From: Hevea brasiliensis
Lineage: Eukaryota; Streptophyta; Magnoliopsida; Malpighiales; Euphorbiaceae
Length of the DNA stretch: 64,000 bases
Assembly (NCBI RefSeq): GCF_030052815.1
Contig: NC_079495.1
Location: 43,839,651-43,903,650, forward strand
Reading direction: 5' to 3'
The stretch's first letter is position 1. Every line of letters begins with the position of its first letter. The position numbers were made by a program, and so were the translations under genes. The notes under the pieces were generated by a model, which worked only from the letters and a program-made list of their open reading frames with translations, was not told where the DNA came from and ran no database searches. Below are positions 44,847-58,800 of the stretch, piece after piece.

Positions 44847-47800
44847 TGTAACACTCTCACTTTAGATAGCCCGTACATTCTACTGTTCCGGTGACCAACG
44901 TCTGACCAGACAGCTAGAATGTCTGAAACTATAATTAGACTAGAGTGAGGAGTCATAAATAATTCAATTAAGTGTAAGAAAAATTAAGGAAAAATTGTAG
45001 AAATGAAATATAACAAAGTTAAATGAGCCTGTGCCCTAGCGATGGGTGACCTAACGGGAAATTACTATCTTCACAGCTAGAAGGCCTGAACCCGAGGTAA
45101 AATTCATGAAATAGTTTTTAGTACTCCAGAGAAGAGTCATTGAGGTTTTGATGGCATTAGAATACCAAGAAAATGTTTATAAAAATTTTAGATCGGTACA
45201 GACGATTTTGCCTCAATAAGCCAAACAGAGGGCATTTTGGTCATTTCGTCTTCAGAGATGATTTTTGGCCAACTTGTCCTATTAAGTAAATAATTATTAT
45301 GATAGAAAATATGAATAAATATTGCTAAAAATTTAATTGAAAATGAGTAGAAAAGAAAATAAAAGAAAAATGAAGAAAATTGGAATTTTGACATCACATG
45401 ATGTCATTTAAAAAGCTCCACCCAATCACCATTTGACAAGCAAATTAAAAGGGATAAAAATGAGATAAAAATGAAACAATTCCAGCAGCCATCTCCTTCA
45501 TTCAGCCAAACCAAGAGAAGAGAGAAAGAAAGAGAGAGAGAGACCTCCATTAAAGCTTTGAGTAAGCTTGAGTTCATCCACCAAACCACCTCAAAACCCT
45601 AGCTTTCCTTCACAAAAACTTCTCCTCACACCTAAAGCAAGACTTGGACAGTAAAAAGAAAGAGAAAAAGTGGAGTTTTCAAGCCTTGGGAATTGGCTAA
45701 GTCAAGGTTAGTGCTATTTCTTCCACAAATCCATGGGTTTACCTTGTGTAGATTATGAATTGAGTGCTAGTTTTGGAAGAAAGAAAACAAATTATGTAGG
45801 TATGAAAAATCCTCAATTTTGGCAGCCTAGGATACTTTAGAATTTCAATGATTCAAGTGAATTATAGTTGTGAATTGATGCAATTGAACATGAAATTGAT
45901 GATTAGAACATTTGATAGCATGATGTTTAAGTAAATTGGAAATTTGGAGTTAGGATTTGGAGTAAACTTAGGGTTTTTCTCATGTGTTGGTGAATGGAAG
46001 TCCTAATGGTCAATTAGTGACTATTTGGCTATGTTTGATGAGGAATCGAAATGAATTGTGGCTTTAGATTTGAGGTTGGGTATGCTGCCTCATAGGACCT
46101 GCAGGGCTAGATGTGAGTCTAGCAAGTTTGGGCAGCTATAACTTGAGAGGTGTAGGTTCAATTGGTGCAAGGCCTATTAGACATGAAAATAGACACATAA
46201 TGCCACAACTTTGATAAAGAAACTATGCCCAGAAAACCACAATAGAATGGCCTAAAAATTGACCTAATCTAAGTAATATACATACTGCCCTGGAAATTAA
46301 CCAAATGAATAGTATTTGTTCATTTGGCCATAACTCAGTGTAGAAATATTCAAATGACCTAAATTTTATATCAATAGAAAGCTTAGACAATTTAGAGCAA
46401 CTTTTATGAAGAACACAAACTCAAATTCTGAACCTAACCAATTGAAATTGATAGTCAAAGTTAGGACACCAAATCTGGTAGAATCAAATTTGCTCAGAAA
46501 ATCTGGGTAAGGACCAATTCGGCCAGTTATGGTAAATTGACCATAAATTGAGCTACAAAACTCTAAATGGAGTGATTCAAAAAGGAAATTAAAGAAGACA
46601 CATAAAGGAACAAGTTTCATGAAGAAAATTTTGTCAAAATTCTACTGTAGCATGGTCCAATGGTATAGTAAACGTGGACCTCAAATTCTAAAAAATTGGA
46701 ATAAAACCTAAGAGGCTGGGAATTGAGTTTGGCAATCAATGCCAACAAAAATAAAATGCAAAATGTGGTATCTTGATGAATTTAGGCTCAACAAATTTAT
46801 TATAAATCAAAAAGTCAACCTTTGAATGGAAATTATCAAATGAATAGTAACCCCTAAATTATGTGAAGTAGAAAATCAAACTATAAGAACCATTGTAGTT
46901 ATTAATATAGGATGTGATAGGTAAATTGTGAATGGTGAATTTGAGTGATACTAGGATTTAAGGAAAATTTAGCTAAATTTGAAATCTATGAAATATTCAT
47001 GGATTACTTGAAATATGAATGATAATTCACCTAAATCATGAGGAATTATATTTCATTGTAATTAGAACAATAATAATATCCTACCCAATAAGTGGTACAT
47101 GAGAGGAATTAAGGTGAATTATGAATACTTGTTCTCATCATGAGGAAAAAGAGAAATTAAAATTAATACATAAATAATTTTGTATCTCAGCTACATTGCT
47201 AGAAAAAATTTAATTTTATGTTCTGGACCTCATAATATATTCATAATACAACTAAGAATATAAAATGTGAATTAAATATATATATATATATATACTGTTA
47301 AATATGAAAATGAGGTAAAATTATCACTAGGGCTTATGCCTCTTTTATAACTAGAAATTAATACCTTACATAATTAATGGCATATGAGAAACAAAAAGAA
47401 TGTTTTGAGTACAATGGTATATGAGAACCATTGTTGTGAATTATGATCAACACAAATGATATAATAAATGAATGTATAAATTATGGTAAATGCATAATTT
47501 ATGTAAAATTGTATTCTAAAAATTTATATTTCTGTTGTGAATAAAATTGAAATGTTATAAATTATAATTGGAATTCATCGTGAAATAATGAAATAATAAA
47601 ATAAAACATATTAACACTTAATAGTACTTATATGCCCATGTATTTCCTAGACACGTGTGTTAGATTAGATAGATGGGCATGCCTATAGGGTATTGTTTTA
47701 GCAGGCTTTATGCCTGTATTCATGGCTTTATGCCCGCACTCATGGCTTTATGCCCGCACTCATGGCTTTTATGCCCGATTATGTGTTATCATGGCTTTTT

Positions 47801-48912
47801 AGCCATACTAACTGCATACGTGGTTGACATTCTGCATCCCATGGTATGATGGCCCGAGGCATCGCGATGTCCAGTGCCAACGACCCGTTATCCAGTTTAG
47901 TGAGCCTATCATAGGTTACCTGGGCAGTGTAAATTATTAAAATTATTTAAGAATATTAGTAATTAAAAACATTAAAAAGTATTGAATGAAATGAGAAAAA
48001 AGATTAGCAATGGAAACATAACTGAATCAAGTAGTACAAATGAAATTTTCAGAATTGTAGGAACCAAAAATATAATACTCCTAGAATTAATCTGTATATC
48101 GAATATTATTACTGTATAAACTCAGCACTTTCAAAGAGGGACAAAATAGAATATAAGATAGTTGATATTATAAATATCATACCAAATTTAATTGATACCC
48201 AAGGATCTAAATTATACTTTAGAATTATACTTCAGTCTTTCTTATTTGTATATATTATTTTCTTGTTATATTATTGCACCACTAAGCAGAAATGCTTAGC
48301 GTGATAGATTTGTTTCCTTCCCGCAGGTACTGAAGATAAAGCCCAGTGGATATTAGACTAGGATTTTGGAGTCTAGATCTGCAGAAGCGTCAGAAGTGTT
48401 CAAGTTATCACCTCCTCAGCAATGAATGTAGATAGGGCCCATGTAGATCTCATTATGTATTTTGTATGTAATAATATTTTGTATGTTGTAATGTAAACTA
48501 AGAATTTGTAAGTAATATTTATGTGATGTAAATTAATAAATTGATTAGTTCAATTATAATTAATTTGTATATCATGTAAAGTATGAACTTTATGTAATTA
48601 GTTGTAAATCATGTAAATTAATAAAGTTTGAGAATTTGGATACATAAATTGAGTCCAAATGGATATGTATGCAAATGAGGTTGCAAGAATTGAATGTGTG
48701 ATAAGATTTTATTTGTAAAGTATTGTTGAAATTTCAAGCAGGTGAATAGTAAAATACACAAAATGGTAATAGAAACAGGTGAAACTAAATTGATATTAAA
48801 TTAAACAAATTCAAAATTACTAAAATAATAAAGTAAGATAAGATAGGGTGCTCTGACACCGAGTGTGACATGTCTTGCTTGGCTACACTGTAAGCGGGTA
48901 AGGGTTGTCACA
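44847..48912 (+). mobile_element. 5' LTR of the gag-only element
   Basis: 4066 bp from TGTAACACTC to TTGTCACA. Box GCGATGGGTGACC at 45039-45051. The stem-loop CTAAGCA-GAAA-TGCTTAG at 48292-48309 has a GNRA-type loop. A minisatellite of about four CATGGCTTTATGCCCGCACT units lies at 47702-47773. A short (TA)n run lies at about 47277-47294. Confidence 0.9.
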
Positions 48913-48917
48913 TTTAT

Positions 48918-48929
48918 TAGTACCAGAGC
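48918..48929 (+). other. degraded tRNA-iMet type primer site
   Basis: TAGTACCAGAGC, two transitions from TGGTATCAGAGC, 5 bp after the LTR. Confidence 0.7.
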
Positions 48930-49054
48930 ACGGTTTAGGCATTCCTAGGCTTTGATAGATTGAATAAGATTGTGTGGATAACATGCATTGCATTCATATG
49001 AGTCGAGGTAACGCTAATATAGATCTATTTTCTTTGGTTATTTTAGGCTAAAGT

Positions 49055-49926
49055 ATGGACTCAGAATCGCAGAGGGTAGTAGAGGAAGAAGCAGTAAGCC
49101 GCATCCCAACTGGGAGTGATGTTGGAAATCGGGGAGATCCTGCTCCACTAGTACACCTATACAACCCCAACCGGCTTTGTTTGGGCAGATGACTGAATTC
49201 TTTAGATAGATGACTGGGGTTATTCCACCACCACCACTGCGGAAATCAACTTTAGGAAAAATTAGGAAGTATGGAGCTATAGATTTCAATGGTAGAAAGG
49301 AAGATGATTCTTCAGCGGCTGAGTACGGGTTAGAAAGGACTGAAAGAGTCTTGCAGCAGCTCCATTGCACACCAGAACAGAGTTTGGAGTGTGCAGTTTC
49401 ACTGCTACAAGAAGCTACATTGCGGTGGTGGGATATCGTAACTAAGGTAGTGCCACAAGCTGAGGTGACTTGGGAATTCTTTCTGATAGAGTTCAGAAAG
49501 AAATATATTAGCTGTGTTCATGAAGAGGAACAGAAGAAGAGTGGTGATCAGCAAAAGAGGAAATTTGGACAGTCTAGTAATAAGAGGTCGAGAGAACAAT
49601 TAAGTTAGACATCTGATCAAAGTAGGAGACCTAGACCCAGGCCTATACCCAGAAGAGGTCAACTAGAGATACTAGTAGTGAGTGCACCAAGACTAGCAAG
49701 AAAATATGGCCATAACAACAAGTGGCATAAAGGTGAATGTAAGGGATTGACGGGAGCCTGTTATAGATGTGGGGCCATGGACCATCATCTAAAAGATTAT
49801 CCTAAGAGGAATTTACCATGGACCCAGATAGAGGTCGTGGAAGGACCAGGTGCAACAGTAACACCACTTGCAAATGTCACCCAAGCCGGAGAGAAGCAAG
49901 ATGCCCCAAATGTGAATTTAAGGTAA
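49055..49926 (+). pseudogene. shortened gag of the gag-only element
   Basis: ATG at 49055 ('MDSESQRVVEEEAVSRIPTG'). A frameshift at about 49150 and a TAG at 49206 (for Gln) precede the open part 49210-49608 with 'KIRKYGAIDFNGRKEDDSSA', 'LRWWDIVTKVVPQAEVTWEF' and 'FRKKYIS'. The next residues jump to a Glu/Lys/Gln-rich segment. Comparison with the 29479 gag suggests a loss of roughly 100 codons near 49520. The zinc knuckle CYRCGAMDHHLKDY (49759-49800) has Tyr in place of the last Cys. The frame ends at TAA 49924-49926, and no protease or pol follows. A working copy could have bound RNA but not copied it. Confidence 0.85.
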
Positions 49927-50062
49927 AGTATCATTCCTTTATGATATGCCTAAGTGTATAATGATAAATTCGAAAAGAATAAATAATACCATATATATAA
50001 AAGGAGTAGGCAGAGGGAGCAATAGAAAGGTAAAGGAATTATCTCAAATACCTAAATCTGGT

Positions 50063-50100
50063 AAATTTCAAGGATGAAATTTTTATTAGAGGGGAAGAAT
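50063..50100 (+). other. pre-PPT hairpin and polypurine tract
   Basis: Perfect stem AAATTTCA/TGAAATTT (50063-50070 and 50075-50082) with loop AGGA, then TTAGAGGGGAAGAAT before the LTR at 50101. The same layout as 5333-5370 with one base pair swapped. Confidence 0.75.
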
Positions 50101-52800
50101 TGCAACACTCTCACTTTAGATAGTCCGTACATTCTACTGTTTCGGTGACCAATGTCTGACCTGATAGTCAGAATATCTGGAACTATAATTAGACTAGAGT
50201 GAGGAGTCATAAATAATTCAATTAAGTGTAAGAAAAATTAAGGAAAAATTTTAAAAATGAAATACAGCAAAGTTAAATGAGCCGGTGCTCTAGCGATGGG
50301 TGACCTAATGGGAAATTACTGTCTTTACAGCTAGAAGCCCTGAACCCAGGGGAAAATTTATGAAATAATTTTTGGGACTCCAAAGAAGAGTTATTGAGGC
50401 TTTGATGGCATTAGAATGCCAAGAAAATGCTTAGAAAAATTTTTAGATTGGTACAGGCGATTTTGGCTCAATAAGCCAAACGGAGGGCATTTTGGTCATT
50501 TCGTCTTCAGATATGATTTTTTGCCAACTTGTCCAGTTAAGTAAATAATTATTATGACATAAAATATGAATAATTATTGCTAAAAATTTAATTGAAGATG
50601 AGTAGAAAAGAAAAGAAAAGAAAAATGAAGAAAATTAGAATTTTGACATCACATGATGTCATTTAAAAAGCTCCACCCAATTACCATTTAACAAGCAAAT
50701 TAAAAGGGATAAAAATGATATAAAAATGAGATAAAAAAGAAACAATTCCAGCAGCCATCTCCTTCATTCAGTCGAACCAAGAGAAGAGAGAAAGAAAGAG
50801 AGAGAGAGACCTCCATTAAAGCTTTGAGTAAGCTTGAGTTCATCCACCAAACTACCTCAAAACCTTAGCTTACCTTCACAAAAACTTCTCCTCGCACCTA
50901 GAGCAAGACTTGGACAGCAAAAAGGAAGAGAAAAAGTGGAGTTTTCAAGCCTTGGGAATTGGCTAAGTCAAGGTTAGTGCTACTTCTTCCATAAATCCAT
51001 GACACCTTGTGTAGATTATGAATTGAGTGTTAGTTTTGGAAGAAAGAAAATAAATTATGTAGGTATGAAAAACCCTCAATTTTGGTAGCCTAGGGTACTT
51101 TAGAGTTTCAATGATTCAAGTGAATTATAGTTGTGAATTGATGCAATTGAACATGAAATTGATGATTAGAACATTTGATAGCATGATGTTTGAGTAAATT
51201 GGAATTTTAGAGTTAGGGTTTAGAGCAAACTTAGGGTTTTGCTCATGTGTTGGTGAATAGAAGTCCAAATGGTCAATTAGTGACTATTTAGCTGTGTTTA
51301 ATGAGGAATTGAAGTGAATTGTGGCTTTGGATTTGAGGTTGGGTATGCTGCCTCATAGGACCTGCAGGGCTGGATGTGAGTCCAACAAGTTTGGGGAGCT
51401 GTAACTTGAGAGGCGTAGGTTCAATTAGTGCAAGGCCAATTGGAAATGAAACTAGACACATAATGACACAACTTTGATAAAGAAACTATGCCCAGAAAAC
51501 CACAACAGAATGGCCTAAAAATTGACCTAATCCAGGTAATATAAATACTGCCCTGAAAATTGACCAAATGAACAGTCTGTTCATTTGGCCATAACTCAGT
51601 TTAGAAATATACAAATGACCTAAATTTTATATCAATAGAAAGCTTAGACAATTTAGAACAACTTTAATGAAGAACACAAACTCAAATGCTGAACCTAACC
51701 AATTGAAATTGCTAGTCCAAGTTAGGACACCAAATCTGGCAGAACCAAATTTGCTTAGAAAATCTGGATAAGGACCAATCCGGCCAGTTATGGTAAATTG
51801 ACCATAAATTGAGCTACAAAACTTTAAATGGAGTGATTCAAAAAGGAAATTAAAGAAGACACATAAAGAAACAACTTTCATGAAGAAAGTTTTGTCAAAA
51901 TTCTACTGTAGCAAGGTCCAATGGTACAGTAAACGTGGACCTCAAATTTTGAAAAATTGAAATAAAGCCTAGGAGGCTAGGAATTGAGTTTGGGAATCAA
52001 TGCCAACAAAAATAAAATGCAAAATGTGGTATTTTGGTGAATTTAGGCTCAAAAAAATTATTATAAATCAAAAAGTCAACCTTTGAATGGAAATGGTCAA
52101 ATAAATAGTAACCACTAAATTATGTGAAGTAGAAAATCAAACTATAAGAACCATTGTAGTTATTAATATAGGATGTGATAGGTAAATTGCGAATGGTGAA
52201 TTTGAGTGACACTAGGATTTAAGGAAAATTTAGCTAAATTTGAAATCCATGAAATATTCATGGATTACTTGAAATATGAATGATAATTCACCTAAATCAT
52301 GAGGAATTATGTTTTATTGTAATTAGAACAATAATAATATCCTACCCAATAAGTGGTACATGAGAGGAATTAAGGTGAATTTTGAATACTTGTTATTATC
52401 ATGAGGAAAAAGAGAAATTAAAATTAATACATAAATAAGTTTGTATCTCAACTATATTGCTAGGGAAAATTTAATTTTCAGTTCTGGACCTCATAATATA
52501 TTCATAATACAACTGGGAATATAAAATGTGAATTAAATATATATATATGGGCTATTAAATGTAAAAATGAGGCGAAATTATCACTAGGGCTTATGCCTCT
52601 TTTGTAATTAGAAATTAATATCTTACATAATTAATGGCATATGAGAAACAAAAAGAATGTTTTGAGTACAATGGTACATGAGAACCATTGTTGTGAATTA
52701 TGATTAACACAAATGATATAATAAATGAATGTATAAATTATGATAAATGCATAATTTATGTAAAATTGTATTCTAAAAATTTATATTTCTGTTGCGAATA
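50101..52800 (+). mobile_element. 3' LTR of the gag-only element, left part
   Basis: Begins TGCAACACTC (one change from TGTAACACTC). Box at 50293-50305. The dyad GACCAAATGAACA/TGTTCATTTGGCC lies at 51562-51590. It is split at GAATA (52796-52800) by the insertion that follows; the uninterrupted 5' LTR reads straight through at about 47556. Confidence 0.92.
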
Positions 52801-55800
52801 TGTAACACTCCTCACCCGTCTACAGTGTAGCTGAGCGATGAGTGCTACACGGCTTGCCGGAGCACCTAGTATGTGATTATCTTATTTTCTGAATACCCAA
52901 TTTGATTTAGGAAACCGTTATGTGAAATTTATATTATGATTGTTTATTATTTTATGTTTTGATAAAACTGAGTGTTGCAAAATTTTTAACAAAAATCTGG
53001 CAAAGTGCCATCTGTAAATTGCACAAATAGTCCTTCTGCAACTGTTAAAAACAATCTCAATATAGTATTATCAAAATCACAATTTCATTCACTGTCTCAA
53101 TTTCTCAGTAAAGTCAATAGACTTTCACAGTCATTAAACAGTTCCATAATACAGTCCATAATAATTCAAATATATCCACAAAATCTCCATGTTATTTAAT
53201 ATGTACAAAATATTACAAACTTTAGAACTTTCATAATATTATAAAATACAGGGCCGAATTTCAAAATACAACAGAAGTACAAAATACAAAATATCTTAAG
53301 TCCTACCATGTATGCAATGCAGTGCAGATGACTCTGGATTCCTGTGAAGATCTGATGTCTCACCTGGTCGTAGGTCTGTTGGGCTCCCCGGCAGTGTCTC
53401 CAATACCTACGCATTACAAAAGCAACACGCTAAGCAATTTTGCTTAGTAGTGCCAATTATAAAGAGAAATAACTAAAATAAAATAAATTAATTGTTTATG
53501 ATTTTTGATGCCTATAGTTTTTACAGACTAATTCTTCAAAAATCTTTAATAAGATTGTTCATCTAAAGCTTTTCATGTTTTTATTGAGCATATTTTATTT
53601 ATACTTAATTTAGTTGTACTGCATGTCAATATACTCAGTTCAACGGTCTGATTTAATAATACTTAAATTAACTGCCCGTGTAGCCTATACACTGACCAGA
53701 CTGGATAAACGGATATACTAGCACTAGGTACCTAGTATCTCGGGCCGTCACACCATCGGTCACAAAGTTTCTCCCGGTGTGCAAATAGTGTGGCTAAAAA
53801 GCCATATAATCAATCAGGCATTAAGCCGAGTATAATAACACAATCCGTATAGCCATAGGCTATTAAAATCATAGTATGGCATAATAAGCCAGAAAACATA
53901 GTACGATGTGAAGCCATTTACAGAATAGCTATCAGAATCCTATTGGCATGCCAACCTATCCAAACTAGTTAACTAGGAAAACTTGGACACATTACAAATT
54001 AATTGTTTAATTCTTCATTTTTAGAGTTTATTAGTTATTATGTAATTCACAAGTCAATGCAAATGTTGACCTTTTTAGATATCATGGATAAGTTGATTCT
54101 AGTATCAACATGTCACAATTTGTAATTCAATATGCTGCCAATATAGTGCAATTTATCCTTTTCACAAGTTGGCATTTATTGTCAAATTACTTCAAAGCTT
54201 CATTGTATGTAAATGTCAAATTTTCAGTTTTAGTGTGCTAGATTGGTCTAGCTTAATGTCCTATTTTTCTTGGTTTTAAACTTCTAGTCAAAGAAGCAAA
54301 ATTGTAGCTCTATGTCTTATTGAACTTTTGGCACAAATTTCAGGTCATTCTGAGTTGCATAGACCAAGATATGGTCAATTTACTAAAGATGGACAGATTG
54401 CATCTTTAGTGAAAAATTTGGTCAATTTTAGGTCAAATTCAGTTCTGGCAGTTTTGATACCCTAACTTGGGCAAGCAATTTGACTTGGTTCTGACCATTT
54501 TTGGGCTTTGGTGTCTTCATAAGAATTGTAGCTCTATGTCTAAGCTTTCTATGGTTTAAATTTCAGGTCATTTGGACCTGTTTTGCATGAGTTATGATCA
54601 TATTAGTTACTACTGTTTATATGGTAAAAAAATCTGGGCTTGCACATTACAAATTCCGGATTAGGTCATTTTTAAGGTCAATTTCTAGGCAGAATCTTGA
54701 CAACATTTCTACATGAAAGTTGGCCTATTTTGTGTCTAGTTTCACCTCCCATTGACCTCATGCCAATTGTTGTCACCAATTTTCACTTATGGTTCAATTT
54801 ATCTACTGCCTTCATAACACATAATCTGCACATAAAAGAACACTCCCAAATGCCATTTCTCCTCCTCCCAAAACTACAATTATACATTCATAATACTTCT
54901 ATACCATTCATCATATCTCAATCATGTCCATTTGGGCATAATATACAAGTGCTCCATGTACATTATAGAACCCTAACTTATAAAGTTAAATTCAACATAA
55001 CATATACACAAAAATACTTAATTATTGCATATACCTCCCAACCATTACTTCACATACACTGCCCACAATTCATCTTCATCATAATTCATCCATGAAATTA
55101 ATGAAATCAAACATTAATTCATGAATTTAAAGGCTGCCAAAAGTGGTAGTTTGCTAAGGTATTCAAATGGCTTTCCAAACCCTTGAATTTAAGTACTCAA
55201 TATACATATGCATGGAAACTAAATTACTACAACTTTAATGTCACGCCCTACCCCTCCGTAAGATGTAACATGATCCCGTAGTATACCTAATGAATTACCG
55301 TACTTTGCCTACCGGTAACCCATTAAATATGCTACAAGGGATTTTAAAATAATTCTTGTGAAATTTAAATCATCGATTAAAATCTAGTGTTATAAAAATT
55401 TTTCAAAATTTTGGCAGAGTACCGGCTGTATTTTGAGAAAACATTTCTTTAAAACCTACAAAGAAACACACTTCCAACATGATTTCTCAAAAACAACTCT
55501 AATAAACTTCATTTCATCTCACAATTCAATCTCAATAATCAAATCAATTTATTTTCAAACCAACCTCATCATAAAAGAAACATTTCATTGATTACAAGAA
55601 TAAAAAATTAATATTACAAAACTATACAGGTAAATGAAATTTCAAATTTACATTACAATAATTTACATTTAATTACATACCAAAATATTTTACAAGAGTT
55701 TTTATACAACTACTCAAATAATTTACATACATATTATTACATGCATACATCAAAACCTATGTACATGGGTATACCTATGATATACCTATGATATACCTGG

Positions 55801-58800
55801 AGCTGATATGAATGTGTCTTCAAAGAAGCTTACTCAACTACTCTACGCTCTTTTTACCTACGACAGCATACAAAACTATCGCTGAGTGGTGAACTCAGTG
55901 GTGCACAACTATAATTTAAAACATAGTACCATATACATTGACAAAATTATAACAATTAATTTGAAAGTCTCGAAATTCAACAAAATTCCAAAAGTCAAAA
56001 TCTTTGTTGCCAATAATATAAATTATTAGTTAAAATGACTTTGAGCAAGAAATTCAATTTATCAAATCACAATTGAACAATTAAAGTAATTCCAGCAATT
56101 TATGGAAATAAATATTAATTTTAAAAAAATCAAGTATGCATATATCCCATTTGAAATCAAAATTCTTTACTATTCAAAAGCCATTTTTTATCTCACTAAC
56201 TATGCAAGACTAATCTGAAAGGGCCATCTTCAGGGTGATTTTAACTCCCTATGGTTGGGGAGGTCGAATCAGATTCTAACTCTCTATGTTCGGGGAGGTC
56301 GAATCATCGTGCACAGTACACACCACAATAATGAAACTTCCAAAAGGGCCATAACAAATAAAAACTTAGATCTAACCTCTAATAAGAGGAGAATCTAAGC
56401 CTGTGCACGTACCATGGTAATCAAAACAAAGCTAACTCCATTCTCTCCTCAACAAATGAGAGAGATGGGTAATAACCTAGTCAAGCATCTATAGCGAGAT
56501 ATAAAACAATATCATGAATCTCTTTGTCCTTTTTGTGAGCATAAATCACAACACAATTTGATTCAAAGTCAATTCCAATATCCAATAATTTTTATGGTCA
56601 TCACAATTCAAAACATAAATTTGTATTTTTCCATGCAAATTTCCCATCACAATTCAAAACATATTCTATCATAATTTTTTAAAACATAATTTATTCAATC
56701 CACAACAATGCTTAATACTTGTTGAAATACCATTTCACAAAGCTAAATTCATACATACTATAACAATTTCAATAATCATTGAATTAAATCCAATACTTGA
56801 TAAACATAATACATAAGGAAAATACGTCATTTAGTCATATGAAATTTTCAGAACAAAATCAATTAAAAACTAGTTGTGCACAAACCTCTGATGAGTCACC
56901 TCTTGGCCTTGACTTAGTGGGTTTTTTCCCTTCCCAGTGTCTTTTCTAACTGAAACACATAATTTAAAGTGTTTCAGTACTCATTTAAATTGTTTCTAAT
57001 AATAAGGTTCAATAATTAAATTTTATTAATACTATTCCTTTCATTAGTTAACCGATAATATTGACCTTTAATGCACACTAGGTGAATTAGTTTTAATGTC
57101 ACTAATATGTTCCATTTTTCATTTCTCACATATTGACATATGTTGCCAATTTCATTTCAAAGCTTATTGCATTTTATTGTAATTATTCAGATTTCATGGC
57201 CAATGTTTATTGTCTATTGGACCAAGCTACAGTGTAAATTTAATAAATTTCTCTTCATTAAATTGTTTCTCATTGTGTCTTTTTTAATTTCCTTTTTGAA
57301 TCATGTCATTTGGATTTGTATAACTCAAGTTATGGTCAATTGACCATAACTAGGTCAATTCTGAATTTTGGTTCCCTTACTAGGCAGTTTTAGTATTACA
57401 CATTGCCAATTTTATTTGAGTAGGTTGCTGCCATATTTAGGTCTATTACTCTTCATAGGATATGTTACCCTACGTCTTATGGTCACTAAGAATTTTTTTA
57501 TTGTAATTTTTCAAGTCTTGTAGAGTTACTTATGGTCAAGTTATTGGACTGGACTCAATGGTCTTGTAGTGACAGGATGTTCAACTAGGGCAGTAGTTTG
57601 ACCCAACATTTGAGCTTCTTACATTCATAAGGTGAGGGAGAGGTCTAAAACAAAGTTGAAGTCTATTTCTTAGCTTTCTAGAATGGTATGGCTCATTTTG
57701 TTTGAAGACTTCTAGTGGGAGTTATACTTAAAACACTTTGCTGGAGTTAATGGTCATTTGAACCATTTCCAGATTTGGTATGCCAAATTAATTAAGTTAA
57801 TTGACCTAGTTTCCTAAGTTTCTAGGTTTTGGTCAAAATACCATTATTGTAGGCCTATGTCTTAGTGAAAATTTGGCACTAGTTTCAGGGCATTTGGAGT
57901 TATATGGACCAAGTTATGGTTATTTTACTATTGCTGGTTTAGGTCATTTTTAGGTCAAAGTCAATTCGGCCAGTTTTTGTAACCCAACTTGTGCAAGCAT
58001 TTTGACTTAGTTTTGGTCATTTCTGGGCTTTGGTGTATTCATAAGAGTTGTATCTCTATGTCTAAGTTTTATATGGTATAAATTTCAGGTCATTTGAACT
58101 TGGTTTGAGTGAGTTATGGCCAAAATATTGACTACTGTTCATATAGTCAAAATTCTGGGTTTTCATGTCATGCAATTCCGAATTTGGTCATTCTTTTAGG
58201 TCACTTCTAGGCAGAATTTGGACAAGCTCTCTCCATGAAAGTTGGTCTATATTGAGTCTAGTTTTACCTTCAATTGGCCTTATATCAATTGGGATCACAC
58301 AATTAGGGTTATAGCCCCAAATGCATACTACCCTTATACAATTCTTCAATAACTCAAACATTACATATTTAAATTCTAAATCCTCAAACTCCCATACCTA
58401 AATTCTGGATTCATCACATTCCATACTCATTCATCACAGTTCAAATTGGTCAATTTGAGTAGTTTATAGAAGTCCTTAATATACAATACACAACCCTTAA
58501 TCAAATGGTCAAAATTAACCATAATACACATGTAGAATAACTAACTAATACACATGAATTCAACTTAACAATTTGCCATATACTTCCAATAATGTATTAC
58601 ACCATAATTCAATATTTATATTCATGAAATTAGCACTCTCCAATGGACCTCAAGGCTGCTGAATTCTTGACTCTTCAATACTTATCAATTTTCTCAATTT
58701 TACTTAGTAATTCAACTTACCCAAAGCTCAACACAAGGATTAGTGAAGGAAAATGGAAAAATTAAGCACTAACCTCAACTTGACTTGTTAAAACCTTCAC

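Noticed and set aside
54697..55095. 132-codon frame inside a solo LTR
   Set aside because: Low-complexity His/Ile/Thr-rich product in LTR sequence, no domain, and no partner frame in other copies.
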